Counted from the first letter of the stretch, positions 29,477 through 38,890 are shown. The stretch is DNA of 64,000 nucleotides from Erysipelothrix amsterdamensis (GCF_940143175.1 NZ_OW659496.1:372001-436000), one strand, 5' to 3'. The notes: generated by a model from the letters alone, not told the origin. Made by a program: numbers and translations.

Positions 29477-31354
29477 CTAACTGGATAGTAAGGCTTGTTT
29501 AAAATCGTCGAAGGACTGACCTTCGATAAGTTGTTGGACTTTAAAGCGATCCATGGACCATTTTGAAAAGCGATCACAAAGGTAGAAGAGGTCATGATCT
29601 CCATCGCGTTTTGTTTTAATTAGGAAAAGAACGTGTACTTCACTTTTATCCCAAATAATTGGTTTTTCCAGTATTGCTACAAAGCACAACGCGCGATCAA
29701 CATGTTTTTTTAAATCTTGAAGGTGGACAAGGTTGTGTCCAATTTCATGGGTTGCGAAGGGATTTGAATCATAGTGAGGTTTTAGTAGATTCATGGTATT
29801 CATCTTATCTGTTAGGTTGTGTAGGACTTGTTCTTTATTATTTCCAGGCAAGTTATAGATGACATATTGAGGTTTGAGGTAATGGTCTAAATCTGCTTCG
29901 GCTAGGTCAAATTGTTTAATTTTTTGTTCGATGTGGGTGAGGTAGTTGCCATCTTCGATTGCGACGACTTCTCGAGCCTGTGGAATGGTCATTTTTGCCA
30001 TTGAGACTCCAATATCAAGATCTTGTGTAATTTCTTGTAGTGAGCCGTAAACACTGACCGTAATGTGTTCTTGATTAAAATGTTCACGCAAGGTTTGGCC
30101 ATAGACAATAGTTTCAGAGCGTCCATTTCCACCGATAAATCCAATGTTTAGAGTTTGTTGGTGGCGGCGGGTCATCAGTGCCCCTTGGAAATAGAGGAGT
30201 AAATAACCAAACTCATCAAGATTGATGGAGATGTCTGGATAATTTGCCTCGATAACTGATACGGCGGAGATGGTAACTTTTGCGGCAAAGAGAAATTCCC
30301 GTAAATTTCGATGAATTAAGGGATTTCTTATGGTCAGTCCATTTTGTATGCGTTTGATCATTTGGGGTATATGTAATAAAAGATAGCGAAAGAGTTCGTG
30401 ATTATCGAGAAAGTTGATTGCGAAGTTATTATCGATTTCGGTAAAGATATCATAGATAAGTGCTTCATCTTGAACATCTGTTTTTCCTGAGTGTGCGATA
30501 ATTTGTTTGCTGTCAAGATGAATGGCGAGATAGAGCAGTTCGGGTTTTTTAAGGACATCTTCGTTTAAAAGCGTACTTACAGCATTCGCAATGGTTTGAG
30601 CCAGTGGTAGTAGTGGAGAATCGGTTGTTTTGTGAATCTCGATGTGATGTCCTTCACGGCGTCGCTTGAAGAGAATGAGTATGTGTACTGCGATATTTTG
30701 GAGAGAGAAGTCGGAAAGAAGAATATCTGCTTTGAAACAAGATTCTTTGACAATTTCTTCGGTTTTAAAAAGGATGTCTTTGTTTAAGATAAAGAGATCT
30801 TTTTCTTTAGACTCAACAAGACTTAAGGTGTTGTGGAAGAAGTATTCCGCAAAGGCAAGCCGAAGGTTGAATTCGGAACCGGTTAATTTAAGCCCGTATG
30901 CAGGACGTGATTTAAGCTCGAGTTGAAACCGTCGGAGTTGTAATCGGACATCTTTAAGGTCGTTGTGAATGGTTGTACGGCTTACAAACATACGTTCAGC
31001 AAGCTCTTCAAGTTTAAGATAATCAGAAGCTTGTAAGAGTGTTCGAATAAGATATGAAACACGCTCTGAATTATTTCTCGAAAAGCTATTCATCCTGCGA
31101 ATAAGACTGATCGAGCCGATATTTTCAAATATTTTTTCTTCTTGGTCTTCGTTTAAGGGATTGAGCCGGTATCCATGTCCTGGAATCGAACAGACTTCAA
31201 TCTGATAGGACTTTAGGAGCTCGCGAAGAATCTGGATTTCTTTCTTAATGGTACGGATGGATACATTGCTTGATAGGGCAAGTTCTTGGGCTGTAACGGT
31301 GTTGCCTTGGGCAAGATGGTGCATGATGATGAGTTGTCTATTTGTGAATTCCAT
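29477..31354 (-). CDS. PRD-containing PTS transcription regulator (MtlR/BglG type)
   Basis: This 625-residue DNA-binding activator is controlled by PTS phosphorylation. Domains in order: HTH (about 1-55), a second HTH (about 90-140, LAERMFVSRTTIHNDL), two PRD domains (about 175-285 and 290-395), an EIIB-like domain (about 400-480, IGFIGGNGRSET), and an EIIA-like domain (about 510-625) with a His in GHNLVHL. It follows the PTS operon after a terminator whose T-run adjoins this gene's AGGAGG site. It most likely controls that operon. Confidence 0.87.
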   Translation of the reverse strand: MEFTNRQLIIMHHLAQGNTVTAQELALSSNVSIRTIKKEIQILRELLKSYQIEVCSIPGHGYRLNPLNEDQEEKIFENIGSISLIRRMNSFSRNNSERVSYLIRTLLQASDYLKLEELAERMFVSRTTIHNDLKDVRLQLRRFQLELKSRPAYGLKLTGSEFNLRLAFAEYFFHNTLSLVESKEKDLFILNKDILFKTEEIVKESCFKADILLSDFSLQNIAVHILILFKRRREGHHIEIHKTTDSPLLPLAQTIANAVSTLLNEDVLKKPELLYLAIHLDSKQIIAHSGKTDVQDEALIYDIFTEIDNNFAINFLDNHELFRYLLLHIPQMIKRIQNGLTIRNPLIHRNLREFLFAAKVTISAVSVIEANYPDISINLDEFGYLLLYFQGALMTRRHQQTLNIGFIGGNGRSETIVYGQTLREHFNQEHITVSVYGSLQEITQDLDIGVSMAKMTIPQAREVVAIEDGNYLTHIEQKIKQFDLAEADLDHYLKPQYVIYNLPGNNKEQVLHNLTDKMNTMNLLKPHYDSNPFATHEIGHNLVHLQDLKKHVDRALCFVAILEKPIIWDKSEVHVLFLIKTKRDGDHDLFYLCDRFSKWSMDRFKVQQLIEGQSFDDFKQALLSS

Positions 31355-31371
31355 AAGGCCTCCTTTTAAAA

Positions 31372-31407
31372 AAGATGTTGCGTATCTTTACGATAACGCA
31401 ACATCTT
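31372..31407 (-). terminator. Terminator of the PTS operon
   Basis: A 12-bp perfect outer stem (AAGATGTTGCGT/ACGCAACATCTT) with a small inner stem is followed on the minus strand by six T residues. Confidence 0.85.
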
Positions 31408-31418
31408 AACTTGTGCAA

Positions 31419-32237
31419 TTAGAGTAATCCAATATAAGATCCAATGATACCAAATGCAATGGTAACAAGGAGTAAGAACATGGAACTCTTTTTCTTGTTC
31501 TTTAATAAGTGGAACATGAGTAATGTATAGAGTAGTGGTAGAAGTAACGGAAATATTTGGTCAATGTATTGTTGGAGGAGAAACTCGGTCTCGTTGAACG
31601 AGAAGGCTACGATTGTTTTAAGTTTAACCATCTGAGCACTCATTCCTCCAATAACCATTAATCCAACAATCGTTGCTGCTTTTGTTATCTTAGCGAAAAT
31701 GCCTGATTCAGAAGCACTATCCATAAGATTAGTACCAAATCTATATCCAAATACACCACCGAGGTATCGAACAATTAAGTGTGGAACATTAAATGCGATT
31801 AAGAATAGAATTGGCCCAAGAATGTTTCCTTGTTGGGATAAAGGTAATGCGATTGCGGTAGCGATAATACGAATGGTACCCCAGAAGAAGGAATCACCAA
31901 TACCGGCAAAAGGACCCATTAATGAAATCTTAATGCTGTTGATGGTATTCTTATCAAAATCAGGGTTTTGACTTGCTTCTTTTTCAAGTGCGGTCGCAAC
32001 ACCAGTGATTGCAGATACGACATGAGGTGTCGTATTAAAGATTTGCATATGACGGACAAGGGCGTCTGCACGGTCTTCTTTCGTGTGATAGAAGCGTTTA
32101 ATTGCCGGCCACATACCAACGGCAAATCCAAGACCCTGTTGGCGTTCGTAGTTATATGAGTTTTCGAGTAAGAATGAATACCAGAATATTTCTCTAAATA
32201 ATTTCTTGTCTTCTTTTGTTGTTTCAATTTTATTCAT
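31419..32237 (-). CDS. PTS mannose/fructose/sorbose-family IID component
   Basis: About 272 residues from the ATG complementary to 32235-32237, which overlaps the IIC stop by 8 bases. The start MNKIETTKEDKKLFREIFWYSFLLENSYNYERQQG is in style for IID. FAVGMWPAIKRFY and GPFAGIGDSFFWGT are diagnostic. It forms the membrane channel with IIC. Most of the protein is soluble-facing, with two or three membrane helices at the C-terminal end. Confidence 0.92.
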   Translation of the reverse strand: MNKIETTKEDKKLFREIFWYSFLLENSYNYERQQGLGFAVGMWPAIKRFYHTKEDRADALVRHMQIFNTTPHVVSAITGVATALEKEASQNPDFDKNTINSIKISLMGPFAGIGDSFFWGTIRIIATAIALPLSQQGNILGPILFLIAFNVPHLIVRYLGGVFGYRFGTNLMDSASESGIFAKITKAATIVGLMVIGGMSAQMVKLKTIVAFSFNETEFLLQQYIDQIFPLLLPLLYTLLMFHLLKNKKKSSMFLLLVTIAFGIIGSYIGLL

Positions 32238-33000
32238 CGAATAAGTCCTCCAATTCATCATGCTGTACGGCTGCAGGTGTCTGTCCGACTTCAAATACAA
32301 TAATGAAGGCTAAGATAACACCAAATAAGGTTACGGCTAAGATTGGTAACTCAAGATAAGCGATTAGAATAAATCCAAGAATAAAGTAAAGAATGTTTTT
32401 ACCATTCATCATTGGTTGTAGCAATAATGCGAATCCAACTGCAGGAAGTAATTTTCCAGCAACTTCAAGACCGTTCATAAGATTAGTAGGAATTGCCTGA
32501 ACAAATCCCTCAACAGCACTTGCACCAAAGAGCACTGCGATGAACGCTACGGTAAAGTACATTAGACAGTGTAGTAAAAGCCCGCCAATATTAAGTGCAA
32601 ACATGCCTTTAATATTCGCATCTTCCGCAAGTTTCATGGCAAAGTCCATAAACCATGATCGAACGATAAAGATAATAACTTTTAATGATTGAGCGAGAAT
32701 TGCAATCGGTAATGCGAGTGCGAGCGCAATTTCTGATCCTTGACCGGATAAGATTGCGAAAGCTGTACCGAGTGCAGAACCAATAAGCACATCGGGTGGT
32801 ACTGCTGCACCAACTTGAATCGCACCCATAAAGACGAGTTCAAGACTGGCACCAATAATAATTCCTGATTGGAGATCGCCTAGAACGAGTCCAACAAGGG
32901 GTGAGATAATAAGTGGTCTGTTGGCCATTGGGGTTCCGAGCATCTTTTCGACAAACCATACCAAGGCAACGACGAGACCAACAAGTAACGCTTCTTGCAT
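32230..33000 (-). CDS. PTS mannose/fructose/sorbose-family IIC component
   Basis: This 256-residue integral membrane protein has about seven helices. It begins MQEALLVGLVVALVW and carries MANRPLIISPLVGLVLGD and GAIQVGAAVPPDVLIGSALGTA, all typical of IIC of this family. It transports the sugar during phosphorylation. The specific sugar is not readable from sequence. Confidence 0.92.
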   Translation of the reverse strand: MQEALLVGLVVALVWFVEKMLGTPMANRPLIISPLVGLVLGDLQSGIIIGASLELVFMGAIQVGAAVPPDVLIGSALGTAFAILSGQGSEIALALALPIAILAQSLKVIIFIVRSWFMDFAMKLAEDANIKGMFALNIGGLLLHCLMYFTVAFIAVLFGASAVEGFVQAIPTNLMNGLEVAGKLLPAVGFALLLQPMMNGKNILYFILGFILIAYLELPILAVTLFGVILAFIIVFEVGQTPAAVQHDELEDLFDE

Positions 33001-33029
33001 AGATATTTCCTCCTTATATTTTTATTTAA

Positions 33030-33518
33030 TTACAGTGTTAAATATTTTTGACGTAAATCCGAGAAGTCTTTGCCTTTATCATCAGGAACTTGTTTCACTT
33101 CAACAGAGATTCCTAATGTAATGAGGTTGTCCATTGCACCAAGTTCTTCAGCTGTAAAGTAAACGGCAAGTGCAAAGGCTTTACGACCCTCTTTCATTTG
33201 AACTCCACCCAAGGTACAGACCGGTGTTTCATCAATACCTTGGTAGAGTTTAAGTGCGTCATGCGGGGAAGCAGTAACAACAAATACCTTGAGTCCTTTA
33301 AGCTTTTCGTTGTTTAAAAGGGTAATTGCGTCTTCAATGGAGCGGATCGCAAGTTTTACGCCGTCAGGCTTCGCAAGCTTGAGTGCTTGTTTGCGAATCG
33401 GGTCGGATGCTGCATCATCACTTGCGATAACAATCGCTTCATAATTCAGAGCGGATTTCCAACTGTAAGCAACTTGACCGTGTAACAAGCGGTCATCAAT
33501 TCTAATTTTTTGTATCAT
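33030..33518 (-). CDS. PTS mannose/fructose/sorbose-family IIB component
   Basis: This 162-residue cytoplasmic phosphotransferase has its active-site histidine at H13 in RIDDRLLHGQVAYSW. It passes phosphate from IIA to the incoming sugar. The GGVQMKEGRKAFA segment near residue 103 is conserved. AAGGAG precedes the ATG. No IIA gene is present in this operon. Confidence 0.92.
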   Translation of the reverse strand: MIQKIRIDDRLLHGQVAYSWKSALNYEAIVIASDDAASDPIRKQALKLAKPDGVKLAIRSIEDAITLLNNEKLKGLKVFVVTASPHDALKLYQGIDETPVCTLGGVQMKEGRKAFALAVYFTAEELGAMDNLITLGISVEVKQVPDDKGKDFSDLRQKYLTL

Positions 33519-33662
33519 AATAAACTCCTTCTTTATATAATATCGGTTAATGTTGTGGGATTGCTCTCAAAGTCATCAGTTGTATCGTTTTCGATTTAAA
33601 CAAACTTCAGTAATGAGACCCGATACTGTGTACGATTTTGAGTGTAAAGCAATGTGTCTGCT

Positions 33663-34739
33663 TTAGGGAGTCTTTGTTTCAAGTGTTTTATTAATGTATT
33701 CCGTTAGTTGTGGGTACATCGTTTTTGTTAGGTCGCGGCCACGTTGTGTAGCAATGTGGTATGCGAGCACTTGGAAGAAAGTCATGTAAGCAAGTGGATA
33801 AAAATACATGGAATTCGTGTTGATGTTGAAATCGTCTTCGTTTGTATTTGAGACAATTATACAGCGGGCATGAACTTCCTGTGTTATAAATTTTTGAATC
33901 TTCCTGCTTTTTTGTAGATCTTTTTCATGATGAGCAAGTAAGAAGAATCCTTGGTCACTAGTAAACATGTTTTGAGGACCATGAATCAATTCTTCAAGCT
34001 CGAAACTATTGGTAAGACAGGGTAGCATTTCCATGAATTTAATATCTGCTTCTTGAGCGATGGGCCATAAGGCACCCGGACCCGAAAAGATATAGGTATC
34101 AGTTTTGGAAAAATAGTGCTTGTTGGCATGATAATAAATGTTTGATGCTTCACGAATGTGGGGGAGTTCTTGAATCATCACATTTAAATCATCTAAAATC
34201 ACATCAGATTGTGTGGGGTCAATCTGTTTGTTTAAAACGCCAAGTGACAAATAGATTAGATAAAGAACCGTACAGGTGGTTGAGAACCCAAGAGTTCTAA
34301 ACATAAATTGTTCTTTGCCGCTTCCCATTTCAAGTGCCGTTTGAGCAGCTTTCGCTATCGGTGTATCAAGCGACTCAGTAATTGATACGGTTTTAAGTCC
34401 TAATTGATTTGCACGTTGTATCGCTTCATACACAAGTTTTGTTTGGCCTCCTTGTGAGATGAAGATATAGAGTGCGTTTTGATCACATAACTCTACGTTG
34501 TAGTGTTCAACAAATATACTGGGGTACATTAATTCAACTTCAATTTGGCATGTCGATTCCGCAAATGGTTTTGTGGTGAATGCCGTATTGTATGATGAAC
34601 CCGATCCTACAACCACAACTTTGCGTACAGTATCTCCATTTGCAGCATGTTTCATTGCGGTTGTAATCACATCTCGTTGATCACGTAATTGTTCTAGTTT
34701 TTCTGGGATTTCAATAATACAATCCATTAATGTATTCAT
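33663..34739 (-). CDS. SIS domain sugar-phosphate isomerase/deglycase-like protein
   Basis: About 358 residues from the ATG complementary to 34737-34739, chosen for AGAGG upstream; the frame extends 12 codons further. Two SIS domains occur: VVVVGSGSSYNTAFTTKPFAE (about 41-61) with FISQGGQTK, and a second about 200-330. It resembles the isomerase half of GlmS and FrlB/AgaS-type enzymes acting on amino sugars or fructosamines. It is the first gene of the PTS operon, so it should act on the imported sugar phosphate. Confidence 0.82.
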   Translation of the reverse strand: MNTLMDCIIEIPEKLEQLRDQRDVITTAMKHAANGDTVRKVVVVGSGSSYNTAFTTKPFAESTCQIEVELMYPSIFVEHYNVELCDQNALYIFISQGGQTKLVYEAIQRANQLGLKTVSITESLDTPIAKAAQTALEMGSGKEQFMFRTLGFSTTCTVLYLIYLSLGVLNKQIDPTQSDVILDDLNVMIQELPHIREASNIYYHANKHYFSKTDTYIFSGPGALWPIAQEADIKFMEMLPCLTNSFELEELIHGPQNMFTSDQGFFLLAHHEKDLQKSRKIQKFITQEVHARCIIVSNTNEDDFNINTNSMYFYPLAYMTFFQVLAYHIATQRGRDLTKTMYPQLTEYINKTLETKTP

Positions 34740-34770
34740 TGAGTCACCTCTCTTTCCTTTGCTCGCCTTT

Positions 34771-34846
34771 ATCATACCTATCTGTGCTTTTCAGTTCCAT
34801 AGGGACTTTTGCACGAACGGTCGTGCAGCAAATTAAAGCGGTTTCA
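34771..34846 (-). promoter_or_regulatory. PTS operon control region: promoter, inverted-repeat operator and cre site
   Basis: On the minus strand a TATGAT -10 (34771-34776) follows a poor -35 by 17 bases. The inverted repeat TGCACGA-N4-TCGTGCA (34810-34827) lies upstream of the -35, where an activator would bind. A cre-like site, TGAAACCGCTTTAA (complement of 34833-34846), matches 13 of 14 positions of the CcpA consensus TGWNANCGNTNWCA. Confidence 0.6.
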
Positions 34847-35036
34847 AAACAGTAGTTTTAGTTCCATTTCAGGTGTCAACAGTTAAAATAGAAAAACTTT
34901 TAAAAAAGCATGAGAAATGAAAAACAAAGTTACTAACAACGTTAATCGTTAATTAATTTATCTTTCAAGTTTACATTTTGGAATTTCGTTGTAATTTCAT
35001 GCAATACTCAAGAATTTCGAGGAGGGTTATGTTTAA

Positions 35037-35069
35037 ATGAAATTAGTTCGAAAGGATGTGACGATGTGA
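35037..35069 (+). CDS. Possible 10-codon leader ORF before nrdI
   Basis: ATG at 35037 opens MKLVRKDVTM, and its TGA (35067-35069) overlaps the nrdI GTG start (35066). GGAGGG at 35021-35026 is a strong ribosome binding site, 10 bases upstream. It could couple translation to nrdI. It is too short to judge by coding statistics. Confidence 0.3.
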   Translation: MKLVRKDVTM

Positions 35070-35434
35070 TTGTAGTTTTTGACAGTTTAACAGGACAATG
35101 TCAACGATTTGCGGAAAAACTTGGTGTTCCTTGTATTGATATCTTAGACTATGAACCGACAGATGAAGACGTCTTTCTAGTAACCCGATCTTGGGATTTC
35201 GGAAAGGTAACGGAAGAGACCAAAGTATTTTTAGAACACGAATCCGCTAAGGTTATTGGCCTTGCGGTAGGTGGCAATCGCAATTGGGGCACAAACTTCG
35301 GTGCAGCAGGCGATAAAATTCATAATGAATATAACATTGAACTTGTATTAAAGTTTGAAGGATCAGGATTCACAAAAGATGTGGAGCTTGTTCAACAGTG
35401 GATAGAATCTTATAAGGGGAGGACAAACAAATGA
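35066..35434 (+). CDS. nrdI: Ribonucleotide reductase flavoprotein NrdI
   Basis: This 122-residue flavodoxin-like protein supplies the oxidant used to build the Mn-tyrosyl radical in NrdF. The GTG start is supported by the N-terminal strand MIVVFDSLTGQCQRFAEKL, which aligns with the S-x-T-G FMN-binding loop. VGGNRNWGTNFGAAGDKI is the second flavin loop. AAAGGA precedes the start. Its stop overlaps nrdE by 4 bases. Confidence 0.85.
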   Translation: MIVVFDSLTGQCQRFAEKLGVPCIDILDYEPTDEDVFLVTRSWDFGKVTEETKVFLEHESAKVIGLAVGGNRNWGTNFGAAGDKIHNEYNIELVLKFEGSGFTKDVELVQQWIESYKGRTNK

Positions 35435-37545
35435 CAGTACAAAATAAATCAAATCAAATTCCAGAATGGGTAATTCTGAATAATCAAATTGTTGATGGCG
35501 ACGGTAATATTAAAGATTTAAATAAAGATAAAGAGGCAGTACGTTCGTACTTCTTAAACGAAATCAATAAGAAAACTCAGTTTTTTCACTCTTTGGAAGA
35601 AAAACTCGAATATCTTACAACCAATGATTACTATGAAACAGAATTTTTAGAAAAGTATACGTTTGATCAAATCCAAGCGGTATATGATATCGCATATGAT
35701 GCGAAATTTCGTTTCCCAACATACATGGGTGCATTTAAGTTCTATAATGATTATGCTCTAAAGTCGATTGATGCGGAACGTGTATTTTTAGAACGATATG
35801 AAGACCGCCTTTCAGTCATTGCGCTTTACCACGCAAATGGTGATTTTGAATTAGCGAAAAAATTGATTACATCGTTAATTGCTCAAGACTTTACACCCGC
35901 TACGCCCACACTTTTAAACACAGGTAAGAAAAAACGGGGTGAGTTTGTATCGTGTTTCCTACTCGAAGTGGATGACTCGCTCAATGATATTGCACGGGTT
36001 CAAGAGTTTGCAATGCAACTTTCGAAATTAGGAGGCGGTGTTTCAATCAACCTTACAAATTTACGTGCTAAGGGTGAATCCATTAAAGATATTCCTAATG
36101 TCGCGAAAGGTGTTGTCGGGGTAGCGAAGCTTTTAGATAATGCGTTCCGATATGCTGATCAAATGGGTCAACGTCAAGGTGCTGGTGCTGTTTATCTCAA
36201 CGTATTCCATGCCGATATTGAAGATTTCTTACAAACAAAAAAATTAAATGCTGATGATGACGTACGCGTTAAAACATTGTCAATGGGTGTTGTAATGCCG
36301 GATAAAATGATTGAATTAGCACGCGAAGATAAAGACATGTATGTCTTCTATCCTCATACTGTATATAAAGAGTATGGTATTCCATTCTCAGATGTTGCGA
36401 TTAAAATGGATGAATGGTACGACAAATTGGTTGAGAATCCTAATGTACGTAAGCGTAAAATCAATCCACGTAAATTGTTTGATATGATTGCGCAATTACA
36501 AGGTGAATCAGGTTATCCTTACATAATGTATGCAGATAACGTAAATAAAGAGAATCCACTTGCAGATCCCATCAAATTTTCAAATCTATGTACCGAAATC
36601 TTACAACCGTCAATCGTATCCCATTACGGTGATTACCACCGTCGTGACGAAGATGAAATTGGCTTAGACATTTCATGTAACCTTGCCAGCGGTCATATGG
36701 GTAATATGATTAAAAACAACTCAATTAAAGAAACTGTATTTGCAGCGATGGAAATTATGAATTCTGTTTCTGAGAAAACAAATATTGCGCATGTTCCTGC
36801 CGTAGCACGTGCAAACCGCATTATGCGTAGTGTTGGTTTTGGAGTCATGGGTCACCATGGTTATATTGCGGAAAACTTTATTGCTTACGGAAGTGAGGAA
36901 GATATCGATTTAATTGATGTATTCTTTAGTTTGATTAATTATTACAGTCTTGTTCATTCAATGGAAAAAGCAAAAGAAACGGGAGAGAAATTCTACGGTT
37001 TCGAGCGCAGTTCTTATGCAGATGGCAGTTATTTCAACGATCGAGGTCAAGTATTACCCAAAACTGAAGTCGTGAAGGGACTTCTGGTAGATGTGGAAAT
37101 CCCAACGGATGAAGACTGGACACAATTAAAAGAAGATGTGATGACTTATGGTTTATATAACTCTAATCGTCTTGCGGTTGCTCCCAATGGATCGATTGCA
37201 TATGTGATGAGTGCAACCCCTTCATTAACACCGATTAAACAAGTTGTGGAAGAACGTACTTATGGAAACTCAAAAACATACTTCCCAATGCCTGCTGCAG
37301 ATGTTGCTGGGTTTATGTATGAATCGGCATACCAAATGGATAAGTATAAGATCATTGACGTCATTGCAACGGCTCAAAAGCATGTTGATCAAGGAATTTC
37401 GTTTGAACTGTGCATCACTTCAGATGAAACGACGCGTAGTCTTCAACGTTATTATCTCTATGCACATTACCAAGGGATTAAGACGTTGTACTATACACGA
37501 ACACAAAAACTAAGAATTGATGAATGTGAAAGTTGTGCAGTTTAA
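35431..37545 (+). CDS. nrdE: Class Ib ribonucleotide reductase large subunit NrdE
   Basis: This 704-residue subunit reduces ribonucleotides. It shows FTPATPTLLNTG, the active-site cysteine in VSCFLLEVDDS, the partner cysteine in DISCNLASG, and NLCTEILQPS. The C-terminal shuttle cysteines are in ECESC, and the radical-path tyrosines near the end are in YYTRTQKLR. It lacks an N-terminal ATP-cone of NrdA type. AGGGGAGG precedes the ATG. Confidence 0.95.
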   Translation: MTVQNKSNQIPEWVILNNQIVDGDGNIKDLNKDKEAVRSYFLNEINKKTQFFHSLEEKLEYLTTNDYYETEFLEKYTFDQIQAVYDIAYDAKFRFPTYMGAFKFYNDYALKSIDAERVFLERYEDRLSVIALYHANGDFELAKKLITSLIAQDFTPATPTLLNTGKKKRGEFVSCFLLEVDDSLNDIARVQEFAMQLSKLGGGVSINLTNLRAKGESIKDIPNVAKGVVGVAKLLDNAFRYADQMGQRQGAGAVYLNVFHADIEDFLQTKKLNADDDVRVKTLSMGVVMPDKMIELAREDKDMYVFYPHTVYKEYGIPFSDVAIKMDEWYDKLVENPNVRKRKINPRKLFDMIAQLQGESGYPYIMYADNVNKENPLADPIKFSNLCTEILQPSIVSHYGDYHRRDEDEIGLDISCNLASGHMGNMIKNNSIKETVFAAMEIMNSVSEKTNIAHVPAVARANRIMRSVGFGVMGHHGYIAENFIAYGSEEDIDLIDVFFSLINYYSLVHSMEKAKETGEKFYGFERSSYADGSYFNDRGQVLPKTEVVKGLLVDVEIPTDEDWTQLKEDVMTYGLYNSNRLAVAPNGSIAYVMSATPSLTPIKQVVEERTYGNSKTYFPMPAADVAGFMYESAYQMDKYKIIDVIATAQKHVDQGISFELCITSDETTRSLQRYYLYAHYQGIKTLYYTRTQKLRIDECESCAV

Positions 37546-37559
37546 GGAGGAGGCGAACG

Positions 37560-38636
37560 ATGATGTTGAAGCAAATTAATGAGATCAAAGCAGATCGTGA
37601 ATACGATGGTGCGAATTGGAATGAACATGAAGATAATTTTACACAAACGTTTTACGAACAAAATTTAAGCCAGTTCTGGAGACCGGAAGATATTAGTCTT
37701 CAGCCAGATTTAAATCTATGGGCAAGCTTGCCTGAAGATGTGAAACTGGCATATGGCCGAAACTTATTGGTCCTTACCTTCTTAGATACCTATCAAGGTG
37801 ATATCGGAATGCCGGTGGTATCGCGTTCGATTGACCATAAGTATCATCAACGTAAGTCGGTATTGAACTTTATGGCTGCGATGGAAAATGCAGTTCATGC
37901 GAAAAGTTATTCAAATATTTTTATGACTTACATGAAAAATGAAGAAATTGATGATCTTTACCGATGGGGTGAACAAAATAAGAATATGCAAAATATTCTC
38001 GCGTTAATCATTGGTTATTATGAAAACTTAGATCGCCTTACTTATCGTAAGCAATATGCTGATTTAGGCGATCCAGTAGATGATTTTGAGTTTGATGTAG
38101 CGCAATGGAAAGCGATGGTTGCAAGTGTATTCTTGGAGTCATGTCTTTTCTATAGCGGTTTCTACTATCCACTTTATTTCTATGGTCAAGGTAAATTGAT
38201 GCAAGCTGGGGAAATCATTAATTTAATATTACGTGATGAGAGTATCCATGGACTCTATATTGGTAACTTAGCGATGGAGTTGTATCGTAAGTTTGATGCG
38301 GAAACACAAGCATCGCTTTACGAATGGCTTACAACTTATTTAGATGCAATCTATGAGGAAGAAGTTGAGCTGATTGAAGCGATTTACGATCCCGTAGAGT
38401 TATCACACGATGTGAAGATCTTTGTTCGTTATAATGCAAATAAAGCAATGATGAATCTTGGTTTTGATGCTTATTATGAATACGAAGAAGTAAACCCAGT
38501 TGTACTTAATGGCTTAAACACAGAAACAAAAACGATGGATAACTTCTCAATGAAGGGAAATGGTTATCAAAAAATGAAATCGGAGTCATTACATGATGAT
38601 GACTTCTTCTTTGATAAAGAAAGGATTACACGATAA
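37560..38636 (+). CDS. nrdF: Class Ib ribonucleotide reductase small subunit NrdF
   Basis: About 358 residues from ATG 37560, which follows AGGAGGAGG just after the nrdE stop. Likely metal ligands are D76 (FLDTYQGD), H113 (AVHAKSYS), E in FLESCLFYSGF, and E and H in RDESIHG. The radical tyrosine is Y117. The first bridging Glu is normally three residues before the His; here that position is Asn (MENAVH), with a Glu one residue earlier. Its stop overlaps nrdH (TAATG). Confidence 0.93.
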   Translation: MMLKQINEIKADREYDGANWNEHEDNFTQTFYEQNLSQFWRPEDISLQPDLNLWASLPEDVKLAYGRNLLVLTFLDTYQGDIGMPVVSRSIDHKYHQRKSVLNFMAAMENAVHAKSYSNIFMTYMKNEEIDDLYRWGEQNKNMQNILALIIGYYENLDRLTYRKQYADLGDPVDDFEFDVAQWKAMVASVFLESCLFYSGFYYPLYFYGQGKLMQAGEIINLILRDESIHGLYIGNLAMELYRKFDAETQASLYEWLTTYLDAIYEEEVELIEAIYDPVELSHDVKIFVRYNANKAMMNLGFDAYYEYEEVNPVVLNGLNTETKTMDNFSMKGNGYQKMKSESLHDDDFFFDKERITR

Positions 38637-38890
38637 TGACAAAAATAATGATGTTAACACAGGATAATTGTCCTAAATGTATGGCACTAAAAAACTTCTT
38701 AGAGTTGGGACTTCGTAATAAATATGCAGAACATATTGAAGTGGTGAAACGTGAAGATGATCCCGAACGTTTTAAATCTATAGCATTAGAACATGGTGTT
38801 ATGGCTACGCCTGTACTCATTGCTGGGGGAGAGGTATTAGTTGATACAAATCCATCAAAGGTTAACGCATTCTTCGAAAAAATCATTTAG
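38636..38890 (+). CDS. NrdH-like glutaredoxin/thioredoxin
   Basis: This 84-residue redox protein has a CPKC active site (residues 12-15) and the cis-Pro motif MATPVLI. It probably reduces NrdE's C-terminal cysteines. It is the last gene of nrdI-nrdE-nrdF-nrdH; the more usual order has nrdH first. A strong terminator overlaps its stop. Confidence 0.82.
   Translation: MTKIMMLTQDNCPKCMALKNFLELGLRNKYAEHIEVVKREDDPERFKSIALEHGVMATPVLIAGGEVLVDTNPSKVNAFFEKII

Noticed and set aside
34930-35020. NrdR box before nrdI
   Set aside because: I looked for the two 16-base NrdR palindromes and found none convincing; only a direct CGTTAAT repeat (34938-34951 region) is present.
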